64,000 bases of DNA from an uncultured Prevotellaceae bacterium (GTDB lineage: Bacteria; Bacteroidota; Bacteroidia; Bacteroidales; Bacteroidaceae): positions 1 through 64,000 of the forward strand of contig CAMJKP010000004.1 in assembly GCA_946406435.1 (NCBI GenBank), in the 5' to 3' direction. Made by a program: the position numbers and the translations under genes. The notes under the pieces were generated by a model that ran no database searches, was not told where the DNA came from, and saw only the letters and a program-made list of their open reading frames with translations. Of the stretch, positions 50,215 through 58,857 are shown piece by piece; the first letter of the stretch is position 1, and every line of letters begins with the position of its first letter.

Positions 50215-50922
50215 TTACTTCTTCAAAGCTGCATTATACTTCTTGAAACCATCCTGAAGCATGTCACTAACACCATTTGATGTAAGTGTAGCACCAGTAA
50301 CGGCATCAACCTCGCTCTGAGGGTTCTTTACCTCGCTTGACTTCAGAACCTTGATAACTGGTGTACCGGCAGCATCATAGATAGTCTTGCCGATGAACTT
50401 ATCCTGCCAAGCCTTTGAGTCCTTGATCTCGGCACCAAGACCTGCAGTCTCACCTTCATGGTTGAAGTATGCGCCATAGATGGTATTACCATCCTCAGCA
50501 ACTGCGATATAACCCCAGATAGGTCCCCAAAGTCCCATACCATATACAGGAACAACAGAGATCTTCTTTCCATCTACATTACAGATATAGAGAGCGAGCT
50601 TGCCAGCCTTATAGTCAGCGCTGTTGAGCTTGAAACCAGCCTTCTCACCACCCTGTTCGCCAGCCTCAACGATGTTACCATCAACATCAACGATAGCGTC
50701 GGCAGTAATGACCTCCTGATACTTCTTTGCACTTGCATCGTTAGAGAGGTCACGGATATTGAGAGCTGCAAGTATCTGCTTCTTCTTGTCAAGAGCCACA
50801 TTCACGTCCTGTGTAGGCTTGAGTGAACTGCTGATGAAAGCGAGCAGGAAAGCCACGATGACAACCATCACGCAGCTGTATGCTATGATATAAGCATTTG
50901 AATTTGTATTCAGTTTTGCCAT
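50215..50922 (-). CDS. nqrC: Na+-translocating NADH:quinone reductase subunit C
   Basis: A protein of 235 residues with one N-terminal helix and a periplasmic FMN-binding domain. The flavin-accepting threonine is in AVTGATLTSNGV (SGAT-type motif, about residue 213-218). It ends in a short helix (MLQDGFKKYNAALKK). FMN attachment needs ApbE, which is not in this window. Confidence 0.95.
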   Translation of the reverse strand: MAKLNTNSNAYIIAYSCVMVVIVAFLLAFISSSLKPTQDVNVALDKKKQILAALNIRDLSNDASAKKYQEVITADAIVDVDGNIVEAGEQGGEKAGFKLNSADYKAGKLALYICNVDGKKISVVPVYGMGLWGPIWGYIAVAEDGNTIYGAYFNHEGETAGLGAEIKDSKAWQDKFIGKTIYDAAGTPVIKVLKSSEVKNPQSEVDAVTGATLTSNGVSDMLQDGFKKYNAALKK

Positions 50923-50926
50923 AGTT

Positions 50927-52078
50927 CTACTTCTTTACACGGTTAAGACGCTTGTTGATATTTCTCTGAACTACGAAGTAGTCTATTGTAGGAGCCATCA
51001 TGTTACCGAAGAGGATAGCAAGCATCATACCCTCTGGGAAACCAGGGTTCATCTGACGGATGATAACCGCAAGAGCACCGATGATGAAACCATAGATGTA
51101 CTTACCAGTTTCTGTACGAGCAGATGTAACAGGGTCGGTAGCCATGAATACTGCACCGAAGCAGAAACCACCGATAGCGAACTGGTGATACCACTCTACT
51201 GTGCTCTGGCCTGTTGCCTGGAAGATATAGCTAAGAACTGCACCGCCAGCAAATACGCTGAACATTGTCTTCCAAGATGCGATACCTGTCCAAAGGAGGA
51301 TAATAGCACCGATAGCGATAGCGATAACGCTTGTCTCACCGATAGAACCAGGGATAAGACCGATAAAGCTATCCATGAGAGATGCAGTAGGAGCACTACC
51401 TGTAGCCATCTGACCAAGAGGAGTAGCACATGTGAATCCGTCAGGAAGTGTGTTACCGAAGCCCCAGATGCTCTCTGTGCTTACCCACACTGTGTCACCA
51501 GACATCTTTGTTGGATAAGAGAAGAAGAGGAACGCACGTGCGAGGAGTGCCACGTTGAAGATATTCATACCTGTGCCACCGAAGATCTCCTTACCGAAGA
51601 TAACAGCGAAGGCAACAGCGAGTACGATAACCCAGAGTGGACAACCTACAGGAAGAATCATTGGGATAATGATACCACTTACGAGGTAACCCTCCTGAAT
51701 CTCCTCGTTCTTCCATTGAGCCCAAGCGAACTCAATGCCAAGACCTACGATATAACTTACAATAATCTTTGGCAGCACTACCAATGCGCCATAGATGAAC
51801 ATATCAAGGAAAGAACCATCCACATGGGCTGCCTGATAGTTCTGATATCCTATGTTGTACATACCGAAGAGAAGTGCAGGCATAAGAGCAATCACTACCA
51901 TTGACATGATACGCTTTGAGTCAATGGCATCATGGATGCTCGCACCTGACTTGGCTGTAGTATTTGGTACGTACAGGAAAGTCTCGAAACCATCGAAGAC
52001 GCTGCGGAAAGCATGAAGCTTACCACCTTCCTCGAAGTTTGGCTTTATTTGATTTAGATAATTTCTTAAGAAGCTCAT
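50927..52078 (-). CDS. nqrB: Na+-translocating NADH:quinone reductase subunit B
   Basis: A membrane subunit of 383 residues with about ten helices. The covalent FMN site should be the threonine in TGSAPTASLMD (SGATS-type). FGKEIFGGTGMNIFNVAL and ATDPVTSARTETGKYIYGF are typical of the family. Four nt from nqrC and a one-nt overlap with nqrA. Confidence 0.96.
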   Translation of the reverse strand: MSFLRNYLNQIKPNFEEGGKLHAFRSVFDGFETFLYVPNTTAKSGASIHDAIDSKRIMSMVVIALMPALLFGMYNIGYQNYQAAHVDGSFLDMFIYGALVVLPKIIVSYIVGLGIEFAWAQWKNEEIQEGYLVSGIIIPMILPVGCPLWVIVLAVAFAVIFGKEIFGGTGMNIFNVALLARAFLFFSYPTKMSGDTVWVSTESIWGFGNTLPDGFTCATPLGQMATGSAPTASLMDSFIGLIPGSIGETSVIAIAIGAIILLWTGIASWKTMFSVFAGGAVLSYIFQATGQSTVEWYHQFAIGGFCFGAVFMATDPVTSARTETGKYIYGFIIGALAVIIRQMNPGFPEGMMLAILFGNMMAPTIDYFVVQRNINKRLNRVKK

Positions 52079-53412
52079 TACTCATTTTCCTTTCTCAGCA
52101 CGTCAAGACCTTCGCGGACGATGCGCTGCAATTCAAGTTTACTACTATCAACGAACTCTGCGAGGGCGAAGTCCTCTGGACTTACCTCGTAGATACCGAG
52201 CTGCTCCTGCTTGTCGATGTCGCCAGTGATGATTGCCTTGATGAGATACTCAGCATAGATATCCATAGGAAGAACGCTGTCATACTCACCACTCATAATC
52301 ATGTGACGCTCACCACCCTTTACACGAGCGTCGAGCTTATACTGCTTCTTACCGAAGAGCCAAGAGAAGTAACTGCGGTTTACAGAGAACTGACCGAAAC
52401 GAGGCATGATCCAACCAAGGATCTCGTCTGCGTTGTTTCCCTCAGGAATAGCTATAATCTCGCTGCTATGAGCACCGAGAGTTACTGCTACAGCTGAAGC
52501 CTGCTGTGTTGTAGCAACAGCCTTACCTGTAAGAGGATTACCCATGATAACACGAGCGTTGGCATCTACGTTTACTGTCAACTGCTGACCAACGAGTGCG
52601 TCAACATATCCGTTCTCCTTCATCTCGCTACCTGCAACGGCAACGGTACGAGTGAGATTTACCTTACCTGTGTTGAAAAGACGGCCAAAGAAGATAACTG
52701 CACTTGGCTCAACTGTCCAAACAATCTCTCCCTTGTTCACTGGATCAATGTTGTTAACCTGAACACCAACATTACCAGCAGGACACTTACCGCGGAACTC
52801 AACAACCTCTACGTCGCTAAGGCTCATAGACTCATTAACGCCTACATAGACCTTTGCAATCTTTGCGAGTGCAGAAAGACCAGTCTGGAAGTCAGCCTCC
52901 TGTCCCTTGAGCTCGAAAGAGAAATCACCAGCGAGTGGCATATCCCTAAAAGCAGAGACGAAGATTGCCTTTGGTGCTGTCTCCGGATTTGTAGAGATAG
53001 CGTATGGCAACTGGTTAATGTACCCGAAGAGGCCTGCGTCGAGCAGAGCGTTCTTCACTGCTTCTGCGTCAAGAGACTTCACATCCTTCTTTCCGAAATC
53101 CACAAACTCCTGCTGTGCATCAGCCTCAACCTGAACGCTGAGCAGCTTACGACGGTCACCGCGCTCCACGAGCTTTACGGTACCGCTGACTGGAGAAGCA
53201 AACTTCACCTGTGGAAAGTCTTTGTTGACGAACAAAGCATCACCAGCCTTGACCTTATCGCCTTCCTTCACCACAACCTTAGGCTTCACGCCTTCAAAGT
53301 CGGCAGGATTCAAGGCAAATACATTTCCTGCAGACAAGTTCACCTTCTTTGGCTCTGCCTTACCTGCAAGATTAATGTCAAGACCTTTTGACAATTTAAT
53401 TACACGTGTCAT
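52078..53412 (-). CDS. nqrA: Na+-translocating NADH:quinone reductase subunit A
   Basis: The quinone-binding peripheral subunit, 444 residues. It opens IKLSKGLDINLAGKAEPK, with the biotinyl-like domain VVKEGDKVKAGDALFVNKDF and GTVKLVERGDRRKLLSVQVE. Cytoplasmic, no membrane helix. First gene of the nqrABCDEF operon. Confidence 0.96.
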   Translation of the reverse strand: MTRVIKLSKGLDINLAGKAEPKKVNLSAGNVFALNPADFEGVKPKVVVKEGDKVKAGDALFVNKDFPQVKFASPVSGTVKLVERGDRRKLLSVQVEADAQQEFVDFGKKDVKSLDAEAVKNALLDAGLFGYINQLPYAISTNPETAPKAIFVSAFRDMPLAGDFSFELKGQEADFQTGLSALAKIAKVYVGVNESMSLSDVEVVEFRGKCPAGNVGVQVNNIDPVNKGEIVWTVEPSAVIFFGRLFNTGKVNLTRTVAVAGSEMKENGYVDALVGQQLTVNVDANARVIMGNPLTGKAVATTQQASAVAVTLGAHSSEIIAIPEGNNADEILGWIMPRFGQFSVNRSYFSWLFGKKQYKLDARVKGGERHMIMSGEYDSVLPMDIYAEYLIKAIITGDIDKQEQLGIYEVSPEDFALAEFVDSSKLELQRIVREGLDVLRKENE

Positions 53413-53542
53413 TTTACTTATCTATTAAACTTACTGAATTTTATCTCACAAAAGATCATTTCCAATACTACGCCCTTCTTCATGCGAAGAAAAAAAATGC
53501 GTGTCAGTCAAAAAGACTGGCGCACGTTCAAAAATTCGTGCA

Positions 53543-53550
53543 CAAAGTTA
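53543..53550 (-). promoter_or_regulatory. Promoter -7 of nqr operon
   Basis: TAACTTTG on the minus strand, giving a leader of about 125 nt before nqrA. Confidence 0.55.
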
Positions 53551-53635
53551 GTAAAAAAAAACGTCTTTTTTACCTATTTTTCCATTTTTATTTAATAATG
53601 TTGTGCATTTCTTCGTTTTTCTGTTTCTTAATTAT

Positions 53636-53643
53636 TAACTTTG
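53636..53643 (+). promoter_or_regulatory. Promoter -7 of nucleosidase gene
   Basis: TAACTTTG followed by GCAAACC, 32 nt before the start codon; divergent from the nqr promoter. Confidence 0.6.
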
Positions 53644-53674
53644 CAAACCCGATTTAACAAAAATTTATCACAAA

Positions 53675-54388
53675 ATGAAAATATGTTACATTGTGGCGAT
53701 GCAAGCCGAAGCCCAACCTTTCATCGATCATTTCGGTGTAAAGGAGGTAAAAGACTTCTTTGCCCCACTTCCTTGCAAACTGTACAGAAGTATCATTTCT
53801 ATTGACAACGGAAGCTCAGAACTCAACATTGTGCTGAACGGTCAGCAGCATGGCTCCGACCTCGTTGGATGCGAGGCCGCATCAGTTGCTACGCTTGCCG
53901 CAATCCAGAAGATCAATCCCGATATCATCATCAACAGCGGCACTTGCGGAGGTTTCAAGAGCGAAGGTGCAACTATTGCACAAGTATTCATTGGCAATGG
54001 CGTGATGTTCCACGACCGTCGTGTACCTGGCGATGATGCCTGGGGAACTCAGGCACTCGGCAACTATCCTGTATGGGAAGGCTCCGAGGCTCTTGCCAAG
54101 CAACTCGGATTTGAGATGGGTAAGGTCACGACAGGCTCAAGCCTTGACATGCAGCCTTGTGACGAGAAGATAATACACGAGAACGGCGGTCAGCTCAAGG
54201 ACATGGAAGGAGCTGCGATTGCTTTCGTCTGCTCTCTGTTCAAGAAGCCAATCCTCTTCGTTAAGTCCGTTACCGATCTCTGCGACTCTGGTGCAGAGAC
54301 CTTTGAGGAATTCTCTAAAAACCTCGCTGCTGCAAGCGAGTCGCTAAGAAAAGCGAACATTCAGATTATCAACAAATTGATCAAATAA
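53675..54388 (+). CDS. MTA/SAH nucleosidase-like phosphorylase
   Basis: A protein of 237 residues of the PNP_UDP_1 superfamily. N-terminal ICYIVAMQAEAQPFIDHFGV, purine site INSGTCGGFKSEGATIAQVF, catalytic region KDMEGAAIAFVCSLFKKP with the MEGAA glutamate, and FVKSVTDLCD with the catalytic aspartate. These point to 5'-methylthioadenosine/S-adenosylhomocysteine nucleosidase (MtnN/Pfs), recycling methyl-transfer by-products. Futalosine hydrolase is a close relative and remains possible. It precedes the M16 protease gene by four nt, so both may be co-transcribed. Confidence 0.85.
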   Translation: MKICYIVAMQAEAQPFIDHFGVKEVKDFFAPLPCKLYRSIISIDNGSSELNIVLNGQQHGSDLVGCEAASVATLAAIQKINPDIIINSGTCGGFKSEGATIAQVFIGNGVMFHDRRVPGDDAWGTQALGNYPVWEGSEALAKQLGFEMGKVTTGSSLDMQPCDEKIIHENGGQLKDMEGAAIAFVCSLFKKPILFVKSVTDLCDSGAETFEEFSKNLAAASESLRKANIQIINKLIK

Positions 54389-54392
54389 TAAA

Positions 54393-57296
54393 ATGAAAAT
54401 AAAAAACTTTCTCGCAATATCACTTTTGGCTCTCGGAGTAAGTGCAAGTGCCAAGGATTACAAATACACAACGGTTGCTGGTGATGCCATGCAGACTCGC
54501 ATCTACACCTTCGACAACGGTCTAAAGGTATATCTGTCTGTCAATAAAGAAAAGCCACGCATCCAGACATATATCGCTGTGCGTACAGGTTCAAAGAACG
54601 ACCCTGCCGAGACAACAGGTCTGGCTCACTACCTTGAGCACCTTATGTTCAAGGGAACAACGAAGTTCGGCACAAACAACCCAGAGGCAGAGAAGCCACT
54701 TCTTGACGATATCACCAAGCGTTACGAGGAATACCGTCAGATCAAGGATCCTGCTCTCCGCAAGCAGAAATATCACGAGATTGACTCTGTTTCGCAGTTG
54801 GCTGCCAAGTATTTCATCCCTAATGAATACGACAAACTCATGGCTACTATCGGAGCTGAAGGCACTAATGCTTTCACGAGCTACGATGTAACATGCTATA
54901 CCGAGGACATTCCAAGCAACGAGATAGAGAACTGGGCAAAGATCCAGAGCGACCGTTTCCAGAACATGGTAATACGCGGTTTCCATACCGAGCTCGAGGC
55001 TGTGTACGAGGAATACAACATAGGATTGTCAAACGACATGAACAAGTGCTTTGACGCTCTCATGGCAAAGGCTTTCCCTAACCACCCTTACGGCACACAG
55101 ACCGTTATCGGCACTCAGGAGCACCTGAAGAATCCTTCCATTGTCAATATCGAGAACTATTTCAAGAAATGGTATGTTCCGAACAATGTGGCTATCTGTA
55201 TGGCAGGTGATTTTGACCCAGACAAGACCATTGCCTTACTCGACCAGTATTTTGGCGGTTGGAAAAAAGGCGATGACGTCCGTCAGCCTGTATTCCCCAA
55301 GTCAGCCCCTCTTACCGCTCCTGTAGATACTACGGTCGTTGGCCAACAGGCAGAGATGCTGTTGATGGCATGGCCGGCAGAAAGGGCTTCTTCTCTTCAG
55401 TGCGATACGCTCTATGTAATCGGTGATATCCTCAGTAATGGCAAAGCCGGACTCATCGACCTCGACCTGAACCAGGCAATGAAAGTGCAAGAGGCACAGG
55501 CTGGACTGGAATCACTTCAAGACTACTCCGGATTCCTCTTTATAGGAGTTCCAAAACAGGGGCAGGATCTAAAGGAAGTCCGACAACTTTTGCTCGATGA
55601 AATCGGCAAATTAAAGCGTGGAGAGTTCTCCGACGACCTTCTGTCATCGGTCATCAATAACAAGAAACTCAACTTTTTCCGTTCTCTCGACAACAACCGT
55701 TTCCGCGTGTCAAGATTTATGAATGCTTTCATCAATGGCACGGAGTGGGAACAGGAAGTGAAGGAAATCGACCGAATGAGTAGAATTACCAAGGAACAGA
55801 TTGTTGCCTTCGCCAACCGTTTCTTCACCGATGGTTATATCACCGTGTTCAAGACACAGGGCGTGGATTCTCTCCAGAAGAAGATTGACAAACCTGCTAT
55901 TACGGCTATCCCTACCAACCGCGATCAGGTTAGCCAGTTCGTAAAGGAGATTCAGAATACTAAGGTTGACCCTATACAGCCTGTATTCCTCGATTTCAAG
56001 AAAGACCTTACCGTAAGCAAGACAAAGAATGGTCTCCCTCTGCTCTACAAGCAGAACACCGCCGACGGTCTCTTCAATCTCTCTTTCCGCTATGAATTCG
56101 GACATGAGGATGACAACCGCTACGACATTGCTGCCGACTACCTCGACTATATAGGCACCGACAAACTCTCCGCTACAGAGGTTAAGCAGCAGTTCTACAA
56201 GCTTGCATGCAACATGAACGTTGGTGTGAACGGCGATAACATCAATATCTCACTCAGCGGTCTTAGCGAGAATATGCCACAGGCTCTCGCTCTTCTCGAA
56301 GATGTCCTGACCAATGCAAAAGCTGACGAGGAATCATACAAGCAGTATGTTGACCTTATTCTGAAGAACCGTGAGGATGCGAAGAAGGATCAAAACAACT
56401 GCTTCGACTACCTTTATCACTATGCTGTCTATGGTCCTCACAACGTTCGTCGTGATGATATGACCGCACAGCAACTGCGTGAAGCCACCCCAAAGATGTT
56501 CACCGACCTTATGAAGAATATCTCTGGCTATGAGCACACCGTATTGTATTATGGTCCACTCAGCGAAAAAGAGTTCTCTGATGTAATGAGCAAGTACCAC
56601 AAGACTGGCAAGAAACTGTTGCCAGCTCCACAGGGACAGCCATTCGAGATGCAGCAGACGCCAAGCAACGAGATATGGATTGCGCCTTACGATGCAAAGA
56701 ACATCTACATGCGTATGTTCAATAACGAGGGACGTGCATGGAATCCTGAGAATCAGGGTACTATCTCCCTTTTCAACGAATACTACGGCGGAGGAATGAA
56801 TGGTATAGTATTCCAGGAACTCCGTGAGGCTCGCGGACTCGCCTATAATGCCTATGCCTACTACTACCGTCCAAATCGAAAGGGTGAGACCGAGAATTTC
56901 TACACCCATATCATCACACAGAATGACAAGATGATGGATTGTGTTAAGCAGTTCCACGAGATTCTCAACAATATGCCACAGAGCGAGGCTGCATTCCAGA
57001 TTGCCAAGGATGCCGTTATCAAGCAGATTGCCAGTCAGCGCACCACCAAGTTCTCCGTGCTCAATGCCTATATCAACGCACAGCGTCTCGGTCTTGACTA
57101 TGATCTCAACGAGAAAACCTACAATGCCCTCCCTTCTCTCCGTCTGCAGAATATCGTAGATTTCGAGAAGCAGAACATGGCTAACAAGCCTTACCGCTAC
57201 ATCATCCTCGGCGATGAGAAAGAACTCGACATCAAGGCTTTGGAACAGATAGCTCCTATCCGTCGCCTCACACTCGAAGAGGTGTTCGGATATTAA
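54393..57296 (+). CDS. Secreted M16 zinc metalloprotease
   Basis: A protein of 967 residues with signal peptide (1-20). Two M16 halves are fused. The first (about 30-480) has the inverted zinc motif HYLEH at about 71-75 (LAHYLEHLMFKGTTKFG) and the third ligand in ELEAVYEEYN about 75 residues later; the second half (about 530-960) has no HxxEH and is the usual inactive partner (LNGIVFQELREARGLAYNAY-like segment). It degrades peptides in the periplasm or outside the cell (pitrilysin/PqqL group). Full length. Confidence 0.93.
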   Translation: MKIKNFLAISLLALGVSASAKDYKYTTVAGDAMQTRIYTFDNGLKVYLSVNKEKPRIQTYIAVRTGSKNDPAETTGLAHYLEHLMFKGTTKFGTNNPEAEKPLLDDITKRYEEYRQIKDPALRKQKYHEIDSVSQLAAKYFIPNEYDKLMATIGAEGTNAFTSYDVTCYTEDIPSNEIENWAKIQSDRFQNMVIRGFHTELEAVYEEYNIGLSNDMNKCFDALMAKAFPNHPYGTQTVIGTQEHLKNPSIVNIENYFKKWYVPNNVAICMAGDFDPDKTIALLDQYFGGWKKGDDVRQPVFPKSAPLTAPVDTTVVGQQAEMLLMAWPAERASSLQCDTLYVIGDILSNGKAGLIDLDLNQAMKVQEAQAGLESLQDYSGFLFIGVPKQGQDLKEVRQLLLDEIGKLKRGEFSDDLLSSVINNKKLNFFRSLDNNRFRVSRFMNAFINGTEWEQEVKEIDRMSRITKEQIVAFANRFFTDGYITVFKTQGVDSLQKKIDKPAITAIPTNRDQVSQFVKEIQNTKVDPIQPVFLDFKKDLTVSKTKNGLPLLYKQNTADGLFNLSFRYEFGHEDDNRYDIAADYLDYIGTDKLSATEVKQQFYKLACNMNVGVNGDNINISLSGLSENMPQALALLEDVLTNAKADEESYKQYVDLILKNREDAKKDQNNCFDYLYHYAVYGPHNVRRDDMTAQQLREATPKMFTDLMKNISGYEHTVLYYGPLSEKEFSDVMSKYHKTGKKLLPAPQGQPFEMQQTPSNEIWIAPYDAKNIYMRMFNNEGRAWNPENQGTISLFNEYYGGGMNGIVFQELREARGLAYNAYAYYYRPNRKGETENFYTHIITQNDKMMDCVKQFHEILNNMPQSEAAFQIAKDAVIKQIASQRTTKFSVLNAYINAQRLGLDYDLNEKTYNALPSLRLQNIVDFEKQNMANKPYRYIILGDEKELDIKALEQIAPIRRLTLEEVFGY

Positions 57297-57318
57297 TTAA
57301 ACAACAAACAATACAAAA

Positions 57319-57353
57319 CAAAGAGGATGTGCTAGCACATCCTCTTTGTTTTT
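57319..57353 (+). terminator. Terminator after M16 gene
   Basis: A perfect 28-bp palindrome around GTGCTAGCAC (arms AAAGAGGATGTGC/GCACATCCTCTTT), followed by GTTTTT, 22 nt after the stop. It works on both strands. Confidence 0.85.
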
Positions 57354-57465
57354 GCAATTATTAAATACGCAAAAGATACTTTTCAATCCTACCTCCTTAA
57401 ACACTTTGAAACGCTCATCATTACGATAGGCATATCCTGCGCCAATAGAAACAAAGAGAGTACAT

Positions 57466-58659
57466 TCAGAAAGACCTTCCTAAGTCCTTATTCACCATAG
57501 CAGACACGCATGAGTCTGACCATACGTTTTCGGCAGTCTCGATCATGTCGATGATAGTGTAGATGGGTAGAATGATACCGAGGATTGCTACTGGGGCACC
57601 AATACCTGACATCAGAGACAGGGTGAGGAAATAGCAGCCCATAGGGACACCGGCATTGCCTATGGCTGAGACTACGGAGATGACTATCCACAGCAGGATT
57701 GTTGATAACGTGATTGGGGTGCCGCCATTCTGCATCACAAAGAGGGAGGTGACGAGAATGAAGGCTGCACATCCGTTCATGTTGATGGTGGTGCAGATAG
57801 GGAGTACGAAACGGGTGATGTTCTTGCGCACACCCAGACGGTTCTCGGCTGTCTCCATCGTAACAGGGAGCGTTGCTGCGCTACTCTTGGTGAAGAGTGC
57901 CATGAGTACCGCCGGCATCATCTTACCAAGCACATGGATTGGGTTCATGCCTCTTGATAACAGGAAGAGAGGCAGGACGACAAAGAACTGTATCACATTT
58001 CCTCCAAGTACTACTAATACGTATTTACCGATAGAGTCGGCTACCACACCAGCTGATATCTGGGCAGAGAGTTGTGCTGAGAAGGCTATGATGCCAAGAG
58101 GGAGAGTCCATATCAGTCCGCGGATGAGCAGGAACAATAATTCCTGAAGTCCAGACAATCCCTTTACCACCACAGCTTTATTCTCAGATTCTGGCAGTTT
58201 GGAAAGTCCGATGCCAACAGCGAATGCCAATAGGAGTAATGAGAGTACGTTGCCTTCAAGGATTGGTCGCACGATGTTGTTTGGTATGATACTGATGATA
58301 TGGTCGATGTACGATGTCTGAGGAGCATCTATCGCCTCAGTACTATTGCCAAGAGCCTCTAATGGCAGGTTTCCGGGGGCAATCAACACGAACAGTATTG
58401 CTCCCACGGCTGCTGCGGCAAAGGTGGTAAGCAGGGTGTATGTAAGTGTACGGCCAAATATTCTGCCTGAGCCCTGAGAACCAAAGGTTGCGAAGGTGGT
58501 GATGACTGCCAGTACGATAGTAGGTACTGCCAATAGCTGAAACAGCCTTGTATAGACTGTTGCTATGAAGTCCATTACCGTATTGAGCCAACCAATGCCC
58601 AGAAGTCCTAATAATGCACCCACTATGAGTGCTCCTATCCAGATTAATGTTCTTTTCAT
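57466..58659 (-). CDS. Dicarboxylate/amino-acid:cation symporter (DAACS)
   Basis: From the ATG at 58659 the protein has 397 residues (KRTLIWIGALIVGALLGLLG); a start four codons earlier is possible. It has eight helices plus two re-entrant loops as in GltPh. Motifs: TKSSAATLPVTME (HP1 serine-rich tip), TINMNGCAAFILV (helix 7 NMDGT-like, with N-G-C), and GNAGVPMGCYFLTLSL (HP2). The usual NMDGT is NMNGC, so substrate or ion choice may differ from glutamate carriers. Single gene, next to repeats. Confidence 0.88.
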   Translation of the reverse strand: MKRTLIWIGALIVGALLGLLGIGWLNTVMDFIATVYTRLFQLLAVPTIVLAVITTFATFGSQGSGRIFGRTLTYTLLTTFAAAAVGAILFVLIAPGNLPLEALGNSTEAIDAPQTSYIDHIISIIPNNIVRPILEGNVLSLLLLAFAVGIGLSKLPESENKAVVVKGLSGLQELLFLLIRGLIWTLPLGIIAFSAQLSAQISAGVVADSIGKYVLVVLGGNVIQFFVVLPLFLLSRGMNPIHVLGKMMPAVLMALFTKSSAATLPVTMETAENRLGVRKNITRFVLPICTTINMNGCAAFILVTSLFVMQNGGTPITLSTILLWIVISVVSAIGNAGVPMGCYFLTLSLMSGIGAPVAILGIILPIYTIIDMIETAENVWSDSCVSAMVNKDLGRSF

Positions 58660-58706
58660 AAGCCTAACCAAACCTTCCCAAAGGGAAGGATGTTTTATAG
58701 TATAAT

Positions 58707-58857
58707 AGCCCCCTCCTTTCTTCCCCGAGGGGGAGGGATTATTTATAGTACTAAGCCCCCCTGGGGAATAGGGGAAGTTTTTTGTTACATTATTACTATC
58801 TAAAAAAGCTCTCCCCTCGGGGAGATGGAGGGGGGGGGGAGTTGGAGGGGGCTTTTC
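58707..58857. repeat. CCCCTCGGGGG element near symporter
   Basis: The left arm, AGCCCCCTCCTTTCTTCCCC and GAGGGGGAGGGA, faces AGCTCTCCCCTCGGGGAGAT and a run of G residues, with a third partial unit (AAGCCCCCCTGGGG) in the spacer. The right end overlaps the 3' end of the TonB receptor gene. Confidence 0.85.
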